Shown: piece by piece, positions 25,782-33,923 of the stretch
Position numbering within the stretch: the first letter of the stretch is position 1
How the letters are laid out: every line of letters starts with the position of its first letter
Assembly: GCF_005233835.1 (NCBI RefSeq)
Contig: NZ_SZQA01000019.1
Location: 1 to 64,000, forward strand
Direction of reading: 5' to 3'
Origin: Herbidospora galbida
GTDB lineage: Bacteria; Actinomycetota; Actinomycetes; Streptosporangiales; Streptosporangiaceae
DNA: 64,000 bases
The notes under the pieces: generated by a model
What the model saw: only the letters and a program-made list of their open reading frames with translations
Databases searched by the model: none
Told to the model about the DNA's origin: nothing
Translations under genes and position numbers: made by a program

Positions 25782-27305
25782 ATGGCGCAATCCCTCGACG
25801 ACGACGCCAAGCGCCTGGCGGAACTCGGTTACAAACAGGAGCTGTCCCGAACCTGGAGCGGCTTCTCCAACTTCGCGATCTCCTTCTCCATCATCTCGAT
25901 CCTGGCCGGCTGCTTCACCACGTTCGGCCAGGCCTGGAACAACGGCGGCCCCATCGCGATCTCGTGGGGCTGGCCGATCATCTCGATCTTCATCCTGATC
26001 ATCGGCCTGTGCATGTCGGAGCTGGTGTCGGCCTATCCCACGGCGGGCGGCATCTACTGGTGGGCCGCCAAGATGGGCAAGCCGATCCACGGCTGGTTCA
26101 CCGGCTGGTTCAACCTGATCGGCCTGGTGGCGGTGACCGCGTCGGTCGACTACGGCTGCGCGACCTTCATGAACATCACCCTCGACCGGTTCTTCGGCTA
26201 CGAGGTGTCACTCACCAACACCTTCATCCTGTTCGCGATCATCCTGGCGCTGCACGCGCTGATCAACATCTACAGCCACCGGCTGATCTCCCTGCTGCAG
26301 AACGTCTCGGTGTGGTGGCATGTCTTCGGCGCGGCGGTGGTCGTGCTGATCCTCATCTTCGGGCCCGACTCGCACCAGTCGATGTCGTTCGTCTTCACCG
26401 AGACGATCAACAACTCGGGCTTCAGCGACAACAGCTTCTGGTTCTTCGTGCTGCCGCTGGGCTTCCTGCTCACCCAGTACACGATCACCGGCTTCGACGC
26501 CTGCGCCCACGTGTCGGAGGAGACCCAGGGCGCGTCAACCGCGGCGGCGCGCGGCCTGTGGCAGTCGATCTTCTACTCGGCGATCGGCGGCTGGGTCCTG
26601 CTCCTGGCGTTCCTGTTCGCGGCCACCGACGTCAACGAGATCAACAACCAGTTCGGCTTCGTCGGAGCCATCTTCGACACGGCCGTGCCCGGGAACCTGG
26701 CCAACGCGATCTTCGCGATCTCCACGATCGGCCAGTTCTTCTGCGGCATGAGCTGCGTGACCTCGATGTCGCGGATGACCTACGCGTTCTCCCGGGACGG
26801 CGCCGTCCCCGGGTGGCGGCTCTGGTCCAAGGTGGACCGGAACCGGACACCGGTGAACGCGATCATCCTGGGCTGCGTCGCCGCCCTGGTGCTGACCCTG
26901 CCGGCGCTGTGGGAGGCCCCGACGGGCACCCCGCTCGCGTTCTACGCGGTCGTCTCGGTCGCGGTCATCGGCCTCTACATCGCCTTCGCGATCCCCATCT
27001 ACCTGCGGCTGCGCATGGGCGACCGGTTCCAGCCCGGACCGTGGACGCTCGGGCGCAAGTACAAGGTGATGGGCTGGATCGCGATCATCGAGATCGTCGT
27101 CGTGTCGATCTACTTCATCATGCCGCTGGCCCCCGCCGGGGTGCCGTTCACCGCCGACTTCACCTGGACGGCCGTGAACTACGCGCCGATCGTGGTGGGC
27201 CTGATGGTGCTCGGCGTCGGGCTGTGGTGGGCGCTGTCGGCCCGCCACTGGTTCAGCGGCCCGCGCCGGACCGTCGACGAGCCGGAGCCCTTCGTCAAGC
27301 CGTAG
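25782..27305 (+). CDS. APC-family amino acid/amine permease
   Basis: 507 residues with about 12 membrane segments. The N-terminal TWSGFSNFAISFSIISILAG and the central FDACAHVSEETQGAS are typical of the amino acid/choline (BAT1-like) branch of the APC superfamily. AGGAGG precedes the ATG at 25782. It is the last gene of the phosphotransferase operon and its likely substrate is the amine used by that locus. Confidence 0.88.
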   Translation: MAQSLDDDAKRLAELGYKQELSRTWSGFSNFAISFSIISILAGCFTTFGQAWNNGGPIAISWGWPIISIFILIIGLCMSELVSAYPTAGGIYWWAAKMGKPIHGWFTGWFNLIGLVAVTASVDYGCATFMNITLDRFFGYEVSLTNTFILFAIILALHALINIYSHRLISLLQNVSVWWHVFGAAVVVLILIFGPDSHQSMSFVFTETINNSGFSDNSFWFFVLPLGFLLTQYTITGFDACAHVSEETQGASTAAARGLWQSIFYSAIGGWVLLLAFLFAATDVNEINNQFGFVGAIFDTAVPGNLANAIFAISTIGQFFCGMSCVTSMSRMTYAFSRDGAVPGWRLWSKVDRNRTPVNAIILGCVAALVLTLPALWEAPTGTPLAFYAVVSVAVIGLYIAFAIPIYLRLRMGDRFQPGPWTLGRKYKVMGWIAIIEIVVVSIYFIMPLAPAGVPFTADFTWTAVNYAPIVVGLMVLGVGLWWALSARHWFSGPRRTVDEPEPFVKP

Positions 27306-27309
27306 AAAC

Positions 27310-27945
27310 CTATTGGGCCTCGAAGGCCGCCGCCACGGCGGCGGCCACCGAGGTCATGTCGCCGGAGTGGGTCTCGCGGGACACCGAGGTCATGTCGACG
27401 TCGGGCATCCCGCAGGGCACCGCCAGGTCCCACGGGGTGAGGTCGCCGTCGACGTTGATGGCGAACCCGTGGCTGGTCACGCCCTTGGAGGCGCGCATGC
27501 CGATCGAGACGATCTTCCGGCCGGTGTCGCGGGTCCAGACCCCGGTGAGCAGTTCGGAACCGGGCGGCGTGTCCCGCCGCTCGGCCGCGACGCCCACCGC
27601 GGCGAGGGCCTCGACCAGCCGGAGTTCCACCTCGCGGATGTAGTCGACGACCCCCTCGCCGGTGCGCAGCTTGACGATCAGATAGCCGACCAGCTGCCCG
27701 GGGCCGTGATAGGTGAGCTGCCCGCCCCGGGTGGTCGTCACCACGGGGATCCCGTGGGAGGGGTCGGGCAGGTGTTCCGTGAGCGTCCGCCGGCCGACCG
27801 TGAACACCTTCGGGTGGCTGAGCAGCCACAGGGTGTCGGGGCGGCGATCCTCCTGCCGGTCGGCGATGAGTTCGTCCATGGTGACCATGGCCTTCTCATA
27901 GTCGACCAGCTCGTCGTGGATCAAGGTCAGCGGCCGTGCGTCCAT
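27310..27945 (-). CDS. lipB: Octanoyltransferase LipB
   Basis: 211 residues. The signature RGGQLTYHGPGQLVGY, the lysine segment GRKIVSIGMR and the catalytic Cys in VPCGMPDV are all present. LipB moves octanoate from acyl carrier protein to the lipoyl domains of dehydrogenase complexes and of GcvH. It is convergent with the permease gene (4-base gap). No lipA lies in the window. Confidence 0.95.
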   Translation of the reverse strand: MDARPLTLIHDELVDYEKAMVTMDELIADRQEDRRPDTLWLLSHPKVFTVGRRTLTEHLPDPSHGIPVVTTTRGGQLTYHGPGQLVGYLIVKLRTGEGVVDYIREVELRLVEALAAVGVAAERRDTPPGSELLTGVWTRDTGRKIVSIGMRASKGVTSHGFAINVDGDLTPWDLAVPCGMPDVDMTSVSRETHSGDMTSVAAAVAAAFEAQ

Positions 27946-27960
27946 GAAACCGAGGATAGG

Positions 27961-28155
27961 TCAGTGGTGGGCGTAGTTCCGCGCCGGTGCCTTGGGAAAG
28001 ACCACCCACATGATCAGGTACGCGATGAACTGCGGACCAGGGAGGATGCAGGAGGCGAGGAACAGGAGCCGGACGACCGTCGGGGACATGTTGAACCGCT
28101 CGGCGATACCGCCGCAGACCCCGGCGATCATCTTGTGCTGACGGGATCGGTGCAT
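27961..28155 (-). CDS. PspC-domain membrane protein
   Basis: 64 residues: KMIAGVCGGIAERFNMSPTVVRLLF is the PspC signature, followed by one hydrophobic segment (IAYLIMWVVF). The ATG at 28155 is preferred because GGAGGAA, which contains the upstream in-frame ATG at 28170, is its ribosome binding site. PspC proteins take part in membrane-stress responses; no partner is adjacent. Confidence 0.85.
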   Translation of the reverse strand: MHRSRQHKMIAGVCGGIAERFNMSPTVVRLLFLASCILPGPQFIAYLIMWVVFPKAPARNYAHH

Positions 28156-28241
28156 CAGGAGTTCCTCCATCGTGTGGATCGGTTACCGGTTCAACGAACC
28201 GGTGACTAACCCCCGTTCCACCACGAACCCTGAGAAAACCC

Positions 28242-28655
28242 CTAGGTGATGAGCAGGGCCATCGCCGCCGGATCCTGGTACTCCCGCCAGAGGGTGATCC
28301 GCCCGTCCTCCACGCGCACGACCACCGCGAACGGCGCGGCCGCCCGCAGGCCGTCGGCCGTGCGCACCCCCTCGATCTCGTATTCGACGACGGCGACCCG
28401 AGGGTCGGCGGTCTCGTGCACGACCACGTCACGGACCTCGGTGAAGGTGACGCGGGACCGCAGCGCCTCCCGCTGCGGCACGGCCCTGGCCGCGAACGCC
28501 GCCCGGCCCTCGATGCGCCGGGGTGCGCCCGGCGGGGCGAACGGGCTCTCCACCACCCCGTCGTCGGCCAGGAACTCTTCCAGGCCGGCGGACGTGCCGG
28601 TCAGGAGGTGGTCGCGGAAACGCTCGAAGGCATCCAGCGGTCCGGTCAGCAACAC
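28242..28655 (-). CDS. SnoaL/NTF2-like protein
   Basis: 137 residues with the cone-shaped NTF2-like pattern: a helical N-terminus (PLDAFERFRDHLLTG), VESPFAPPG and the final strand region DGRITLWREYQDP. These proteins range from isomerases to binding proteins; the function here is unknown. The start is a GTG. It is divergent from a TetR gene, and the shared promoter holds two matching inverted repeats, so the TetR protein probably represses it. Confidence 0.8.
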   Translation of the reverse strand: MLLTGPLDAFERFRDHLLTGTSAGLEEFLADDGVVESPFAPPGAPRRIEGRAAFAARAVPQREALRSRVTFTEVRDVVVHETADPRVAVVEYEIEGVRTADGLRAAAPFAVVVRVEDGRITLWREYQDPAAMALLIT

Positions 28656-28670
28656 GGCGCACCCCTAACA

Positions 28671-28718
28671 TGAGTGGCGACTCACTATGTCCCGGCTAAA
28701 TTATGAGTCATCACTCAT
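28671..28718. promoter_or_regulatory. Two TetR operators between SnoaL and TetR genes
   Basis: Two related inverted repeats: TGAGT-N4-ACTCA at 28671-28684 and ATGAGT-N4-ACTCAT at 28703-28718, centres 33 bases apart (about three helical turns). They fill the short divergent promoter between 28655 and 28736, the expected place for the sites of the adjacent TetR. Confidence 0.8.
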
Positions 28719-28735
28719 CTTGTCAACGGAGCGCC

Positions 28736-29278
28736 GTGTCCGATCCGCCCCTGCGTGCCGACGCCCGCCGCAACCGGGCCCGCATCCTGGCCGCCGCCGC
28801 CGAGGTCTTCGACGCCCACGGCACGTCCGCGTCGACCGAGGAGGTGGCGCGTACGGCGGGGGTCGCGATCGGCACGGTCTTCCGGCACTTCCCGACCAAG
28901 GCCGATCTGCTCACCGCGCTCATGAAGGACCTGCAAGAACGGCTGGCCGGCCGGGCGGCCGCCCTCGCCGAGGAGGGCGACGGGACGGCGCTGTTCACCT
29001 TCTTCGCCGAGGTCGTCGAGTACGCCGCCGGCGCCCGCACGGTGGTCCACCTGCTGGCCGTGGACGTCGGGGTGGACCGCCAGGTGGCGGCCCTCGGCGC
29101 GGCCGTCGAGGTCCTGCTCGCGCGGGCCGGGGAGGCGGGCACGGTCAGGGCCGGCGTGCGGGCCGACGAGGTCACCGCGCTGCTCGCCGCCGCCTGTCAC
29201 GGCGCGCTGGCCGCCGGGTGGACGCCCGACCTGCGGCATCGCGCCGTGGCCCGGCTGCTCGACGGCCTGCGCCCCTAA
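28736..29278 (+). CDS. TetR-family repressor
   Basis: 180 residues. The helix-turn-helix is STEEVARTAGVAIGTVFRHFPTK in pieces around residues 30-52, and the C-terminal half is a helical ligand-binding domain. The GTG at 28736 is chosen because GGAG precedes it and because the operator at 28703-28718 would otherwise lie inside the gene. It probably controls itself and the divergent SnoaL-like gene. Its stop overlaps the convergent flippase-like gene by four bases. Confidence 0.87.
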   Translation: MSDPPLRADARRNRARILAAAAEVFDAHGTSASTEEVARTAGVAIGTVFRHFPTKADLLTALMKDLQERLAGRAAALAEEGDGTALFTFFAEVVEYAAGARTVVHLLAVDVGVDRQVAALGAAVEVLLARAGEAGTVRAGVRADEVTALLAAACHGALAAGWTPDLRHRAVARLLDGLRP

Positions 29279-30252
29279 GGGGCTGGGTGCCGGTCGTACA
29301 CGAAAGGACTGAGCGAGGCCCCCAGGCGGCTGAGCGCCCCGATCGTCGCCCGGCGGAAGGGCTCTTGCAGCAGCAGCCACGCGAACCATCCGAGGACCAG
29401 GTTCATCCAGTACGACACCAGCCGGTAGAGCAGCACGACCGCCGCCGCCTGCTCCGCCGACATCCCGGCCGCGATGTACGTCGCCGCCATCCCGACCTCG
29501 GCCACCCCGAGCCCGCCGGGCACCACCGCCAGCGCGGCGGCCGTCTTGGCCGCGACGAAGCCGAGCAGCACGGTGTGGGGGGTGGCGGTCGCCTCGATCG
29601 CGCAGCAGACCGCGCCCAGGCTGATCACGTCGAGCACCCAGTTGAGCAGCGCCAGGTTGGCCAGCCGCAGATGGTCGCGGCGGGTGCCGCCGACCGTGTT
29701 GAAGGTGGCCTTCAGCTGCCCCGACACCTTGGGCAGCCGGTCGAGCAGGTGACCGGCCCTGAAGAGCAGGACGCCCGCCACGACCAGGCAGCCGAGCGCG
29801 ACCAGCGTCACCAGCCGGGTCTCCGGCGAGATGACCAGCGCCACCAGCGCCAGCACCCCGAACGTGCCGCCCGAGTAGGCCGCCGCCAGCACCAGCACCG
29901 CCGCGATCAGCCGCTTCCCGGCCCCGAGCTTGGTGAAGACCTGCGTCGTGTACGCCACCGACACCACCGGCCCGGCCGGCAGCGACCCCGCCACGGCGTT
30001 GCGGGCGAAGGTCACCGCCAGGATGCGGGGCCGGGAGACCCGGACCCCGCCCAGGGCCAGCAATCGGCGGAGGAACCGGGCGAACACCATCATCGCGAGG
30101 ATCTGGAACCCGGCCGCGACCAGCAGCCAGTCGACGTCGGCGGCGGTGATCACATCCCACACCTCGGACGGTGCGGGGAGCGCGTTCCTCAAGGTGAGGT
30201 ACGCCAGCACGGCCAGTCCCGCCATGGCCGGCCACTTCAACCGGCGAATCAT
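29275..30252 (-). CDS. LPG synthase/flippase-type multi-pass membrane protein
   Basis: 325 residues with about eight membrane segments. The segment AGSLPAGPVVSVAYTTQVF and VVPGGLGVAEVGMAATYIAA match the lysylphosphatidylglycerol synthase/flippase transmembrane family (also called UPF0104). The ATG at 30252 lies two bases after the stop of the preceding membrane protein, so they form an operon. It may translocate a lipid; no catalytic domain for lysine transfer is attached. Confidence 0.8.
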   Translation of the reverse strand: MIRRLKWPAMAGLAVLAYLTLRNALPAPSEVWDVITAADVDWLLVAAGFQILAMMVFARFLRRLLALGGVRVSRPRILAVTFARNAVAGSLPAGPVVSVAYTTQVFTKLGAGKRLIAAVLVLAAAYSGGTFGVLALVALVISPETRLVTLVALGCLVVAGVLLFRAGHLLDRLPKVSGQLKATFNTVGGTRRDHLRLANLALLNWVLDVISLGAVCCAIEATATPHTVLLGFVAAKTAAALAVVPGGLGVAEVGMAATYIAAGMSAEQAAAVVLLYRLVSYWMNLVLGWFAWLLLQEPFRRATIGALSRLGASLSPFVYDRHPAP

Positions 30253-30254
30253 CC

Positions 30255-31163
30255 TCACTCCGCAAATGATGCACGTTTGACCTGAGACGCCGCTGAGAGG
30301 GTCAGGGTCAAACCCACGACCGCCCACCCGGCGAGGACCAGCAGGGGGAGCCCGAGCGCGGCCCCGTCGAAGAAGACGACGTTCCTGATGGCGGCCGACC
30401 CCTGCCCGACCGGGAGCACGTGGCCGACGGCCGCGTACCACTCCGGAATGAACCGCGCCCCGAGCGGCCCGCCGCTGGCCGGCACCCCGATCAGCACGAA
30501 GAGCAGACCGGCCAGCCCCGCGCCGGGCGTGCCGATGAGCCGCACCAGCCCCGCGACGACCAGCCCGAGCGTGATCACGATGGCCGCCGAGACGCCCGCG
30601 AGCCCGAGGAACGCACCGGGCAGCGCCCCGAACACGACGTCGCCGAGCCAGGCGTTGGCCAGCCCGATGGTGACGCCCGCGAGCACCACAGCCCCGATGC
30701 CGGCGAGCGGCCTCTCCTTCGCGGCCGCGACCCCGATGGCGATGCCGGGGATGACCAGCCCGAGCACGAAGAACATGCCGGCGATGCCGCCCTGGTCGCC
30801 GGGCGGCAGCGGGTGCGCGTCCTCCACCGTCAGCGGCGCGGCGTGGGTGAACACCGAGGTGATGACCGTGGACGCCGCCCGCCCGGCGGCGCTGGCCACG
30901 ACCAGCTTCTGCTGCTGCGGCAGCACGACCGCCTCGACCTCGCGGTCGGCCAGCGCCGCGCGCGCCGCGGCCTCGTCGGCGTAGGCCGTGATCTCGAACT
31001 TGCCCGCCAGCTTCCCGCCCATCTGCGCGGCGGCCTGCGGGGGCCCGACGACCGCGACCGGCACGTCGTGCGGCTCGGGCGAGTGCAGGGCGCCGACGAA
31101 CGAGCCGACGAAGAACATCCCGATGAGGGTGGCCAGGACCACCGCCGGGATCAGCCTCTTCAT
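30255..31163 (-). CDS. ABC-2/DUF3533-like membrane protein
   Basis: 302 residues: one N-terminal membrane helix, an extracytoplasmic domain of about 100 residues (PEPHDVPVAVVGPPQAAAQ) and five further helices at the C-terminus, the layout of ABC-2 type permeases of the YhgE/DUF3533 kind. AAGGAGAG precedes the ATG at 31163. There is no ATPase partner. The gene is divergent from a TetR regulator with two clear operators between them, so it is probably induced by a toxic compound. Confidence 0.75.
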   Translation of the reverse strand: MKRLIPAVVLATLIGMFFVGSFVGALHSPEPHDVPVAVVGPPQAAAQMGGKLAGKFEITAYADEAAARAALADREVEAVVLPQQQKLVVASAAGRAASTVITSVFTHAAPLTVEDAHPLPPGDQGGIAGMFFVLGLVIPGIAIGVAAAKERPLAGIGAVVLAGVTIGLANAWLGDVVFGALPGAFLGLAGVSAAIVITLGLVVAGLVRLIGTPGAGLAGLLFVLIGVPASGGPLGARFIPEWYAAVGHVLPVGQGSAAIRNVVFFDGAALGLPLLVLAGWAVVGLTLTLSAASQVKRASFAE

Positions 31164-31182
31164 GATTTCTCTCCTTGATGAC

Positions 31183-31227
31183 TTCAACGCTGTTGAGTTC
31201 AACATAGATGAATTCAACGTGGTTGAA
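31183..31227. promoter_or_regulatory. Repeated TTCAAC/GTTGAA operator
   Basis: TTCAAC-N3-GTTGAA is perfect at 31213-31227, and a near-perfect copy is at 31183-31197, followed directly by another TTCAAC half-site (31198-31203). Centres are 30 bases apart. They lie between the divergent membrane-protein and TetR starts and are the likely binding sites of that TetR. Confidence 0.82.
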
Positions 31228-31235
31228 TAGCCCCC

Positions 31236-31826
31236 ATGGAAAGCAGCAAGACGGGCCGCCGGCCGGGCACCCCGCAGACGAAAGAGGCGATCCTCGACGC
31301 CGCCATCGCGTCGTTCGTCGAATCGGGCTACGCCGCCACGACCATCCGCGGCGTAGCCCGCGCCGCCGACGTCGACCCGGCCCTGGTCATGCACTTCTTC
31401 GGCTCGAAAGACGGCCTCTTCGACGCCGCCCTGCGCGGCGCCATGCCCGTCCGGGAACTCGCGGTCGCACTGTCGGGCGACGTCTCCTCTCTGGGCGCCC
31501 GCCTGACCCGCCGCTACCTGGAGGTCTGGGAGAGCCCGGAGACCGGCCCGAGGATCCGCGCCATCGTCGGCTCCATCGCCTCGACGCCGGCCGCCGCCCA
31601 GATCATGCGCGACTTCATGAGCGGCGAACTGGCCACCCCGCTGGCCAAGAGCCTGCCCGGAGACCAGCCCGAGCGCCGCGCGATCCTGGCCGCGGCCCAG
31701 CTCATGGGCATGGCCTTCGCCCGCTACCTGCTCGCCGTCGAGCCCATGGCCTCGATGACGACCGACGAACTGGTGATCTCCGTAGGCCCGTCCGTCCAGC
31801 GCTATCTGACAGGGGATCTTGGGTAA
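31236..31826 (+). CDS. TetR-family repressor
   Basis: 196 residues. The DNA-binding part contains AAIASFVESGYAATTIRGVA and MHFFGSKDGLFDAAL; the rest is a TetR_C-type helical domain. The start lies eight bases after the perfect operator. It probably represses itself and the divergent membrane-protein operon (31163 to 29275). The downstream LURP-one gene begins 34 bases later. Confidence 0.88.
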   Translation: MESSKTGRRPGTPQTKEAILDAAIASFVESGYAATTIRGVARAADVDPALVMHFFGSKDGLFDAALRGAMPVRELAVALSGDVSSLGARLTRRYLEVWESPETGPRIRAIVGSIASTPAAAQIMRDFMSGELATPLAKSLPGDQPERRAILAAAQLMGMAFARYLLAVEPMASMTTDELVISVGPSVQRYLTGDLG

Positions 31827-31860
31827 TAGGGTGGGAAAGGCCCTGAAAACGGAGGTTCTT

Positions 31861-32439
31861 GTGGACGCGGCGGCCCTCCAGACCCAGTCGAAGCTGATCC
31901 TTCGTCAGAAGATCACCCCGATGGTCAACCGCTATGTGGTGAGCGCTGCCTCACCCGACGGCTCCGAGGGCCCGGTGGTCGCGTTCGCCGAACAGAAACG
32001 CCTGGCCCTGAAGGAACAGGTGACGTTCTACACCGACGAGAGCCGCGCCGAGGCCCTGGCCGCCTTCAAGGCCCGCAAGATCATCGACCTCGCGAGCGGC
32101 TACGACGTGGTCGACGCGTCGGGCACCTCGATCGGCATGTTCCGCAAGGACTTCGGGAAGTCGCTGCTGCGCTCGACCTGGCACGTGCAGCAGCCGGGCC
32201 TGCCGACGTACACGGGCACGGAACGGCGGCTGTCAGTGGCCTTGTTAAGGCGTTTCTCCGACTCGCTGGAGTGGCTGCCCTACCACTTCGACTTCAGCGT
32301 GGGGGCGTCGATCGCCTTCTCTGTCGACCGCAAGTGGGGCCTGCGCGACAGGTACGCGATCGAGATCAACGACCCGAGACTCGACCGGCGCCTGGTGATC
32401 GCGATGGCGGTGGCGCTCGACGCGCTGCAGTCGAGATAA
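31861..32439 (+). CDS. LURP-one-related/scramblase-like protein
   Basis: 192 residues of the tubby-like LURP-one/scramblase fold: KLILRQKITPMVNRYVV at the start and DVVDASGTSIGMFRKDFGKS in the middle. The GTG at 31861 is chosen because GGAGG lies five bases upstream. The function of bacterial members is unsettled, with possible lipid or membrane association. A TTA leucine codon, rare in such genomes, occurs at 32245-32247. Confidence 0.75.
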   Translation: MDAAALQTQSKLILRQKITPMVNRYVVSAASPDGSEGPVVAFAEQKRLALKEQVTFYTDESRAEALAAFKARKIIDLASGYDVVDASGTSIGMFRKDFGKSLLRSTWHVQQPGLPTYTGTERRLSVALLRRFSDSLEWLPYHFDFSVGASIAFSVDRKWGLRDRYAIEINDPRLDRRLVIAMAVALDALQSR

Positions 32440-32504
32440 GGCGCCGCCGAGACAGGGTGCGTCACACACTCCCTTGGCCGAAAAACAGAACATAACGTCC
32501 AAAT

Positions 32505-33875
32505 GTGGACAATGTTCTGAGAAGGTTCTCCCGGGCGGGCCCGTTCCCGAACTCCATCAGGGCCCGTCGGTCACTGCAGTTCTGCGTGGTCTCGGCCCTG
32601 GTCTTCATCGGCGCAAGTGTGCTCTTCCTCATGTTCACCGGCCACAAGGACGCCGAGGCCGCCCGGGCCCGCGTCACCCATGCGGTGGAGGGCCTGCTGC
32701 CCCTCATCAGAGAGGGGGAAATCCCCGCCGTGCTGCCGGGCGGAGACGACCTGGCGATACAGGTCCTCGACCCCCGCGGCCGGACCGTCGGGGCCTCCCC
32801 GCGGCTCCTCGGCCACCCGCCGATAGCCGCCTTCCCCGCGACCGGCCACCCCGTACACGCCGAACAGGTGCTGTGTCCTCCGGCCGGGCTCAGGGGCTGC
32901 ATGATCGCCGACTCGTACAAGGTCGACCGGCCGGACGGGGTCTGGCTGCTGCACGTGGCCGTCCCCCAGAGCTCCTGGTACGGCAGCACCACCGTGCTGG
33001 CCTTCGTGACCGGCGCGTCCCTGCTGCTGACGGCGACAGTGGCGGCGGGCACGTTTTACGTGGTCAACAGGGACGTGACCGCGATCGACGCGATCCGCGC
33101 GGAGCTGGCGGAGATCAACGCGACGGCCCTCGACCGCCGGGTCCCCCTCGCCGCCCCGAACCAGGAGGAGATCAACCTGCTGGCCGTGACGGTCAACGAC
33201 ACCCTCGACCGCCTGGAGCAGGCCTACAACCAGTTGCGGCGCTTCACCGCGGACGCCTCCCACGACCTGCGAAGCCCTCTCACCGCCGTGCGGACCCGCC
33301 TCGAGGACGCGCTCGCGTATCCGCAGGACACCGACTGGCCGGAAATGACGGCGGCGGTGCTGGCCGGGGTGGACCGGCTGCAGGCGATCGTGACCGACCT
33401 GCTCACCCTGGCCCGGCTGGACGCCCGTGCCCCCCTCGCCCCCGAGCGGACCGACCTGACCCGGCTCGTCGACACCGAACTCGACCGGCGCCTCCGCCGG
33501 GTGGCCGTCGTCAAGGACCTTCAGCCGGACGTCGTCGCCGACTGCGACCCGCTGCGCATCGCGCGCCTGCTGATCAACCTGGTCGACAACGCCGAACGCC
33601 ACGCCACCTCGCGGATCACCGTCAGCGTGCGGGCCGATGAGTCGGCCGTGACGCTGGAGGTGCTCGACGACGGCACCGGGATCGCCGCCGAGGACCGGGA
33701 GGTGGTCTTCACCCGCTTCGCCCGGCTGGACGCCGCGCGCAACCGGGACGCCGGCGGAACCGGCCTGGGTCTGGCGATCGCCCGGGAGATCGCCGAAGCC
33801 CACCGGGGCACCCTCACCATCCGCGACAGCGACCGCGGGGCCCGCTTCGTCCTGCGCCTGCCCGTCGACCGCTAG
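32505..33875 (+). CDS. Orphan membrane sensor histidine kinase
   Basis: 456 residues: membrane helix about 24-45, extracytoplasmic sensor about 46-161 with two Cys (124 and 132), membrane helix about 162-186, HAMP, HisKA with phospho-acceptor SHDLRSPL (His253), and an ATPase domain (NLVDNAERHA, LDDGTGIA, GGTGLGLAI). The GTG start has no ribosome binding site and may be leaderless. No response regulator gene is next to it, so its partner is encoded elsewhere. Confidence 0.88.
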   Translation: MDNVLRRFSRAGPFPNSIRARRSLQFCVVSALVFIGASVLFLMFTGHKDAEAARARVTHAVEGLLPLIREGEIPAVLPGGDDLAIQVLDPRGRTVGASPRLLGHPPIAAFPATGHPVHAEQVLCPPAGLRGCMIADSYKVDRPDGVWLLHVAVPQSSWYGSTTVLAFVTGASLLLTATVAAGTFYVVNRDVTAIDAIRAELAEINATALDRRVPLAAPNQEEINLLAVTVNDTLDRLEQAYNQLRRFTADASHDLRSPLTAVRTRLEDALAYPQDTDWPEMTAAVLAGVDRLQAIVTDLLTLARLDARAPLAPERTDLTRLVDTELDRRLRRVAVVKDLQPDVVADCDPLRIARLLINLVDNAERHATSRITVSVRADESAVTLEVLDDGTGIAAEDREVVFTRFARLDAARNRDAGGTGLGLAIAREIAEAHRGTLTIRDSDRGARFVLRLPVDR

Positions 33876-33892
33876 CCTCATTAGGCCGTTCA

Positions 33893-33922
33893 CCTGCGGT
33901 TTCTTACCCTGCGGTTTCTTAC
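33893..33922 (+). repeat. Perfect tandem 15-bp repeat at the XRE gene start
   Basis: CCTGCGGTTTCTTAC occurs twice head to tail (33893-33907 and 33908-33922), ending one base before the ATG at 33924. The next gene is a DNA-binding regulator, so these may be direct-repeat operator sites for autoregulation. Confidence 0.7.
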
Positions 33923-33923
33923 G

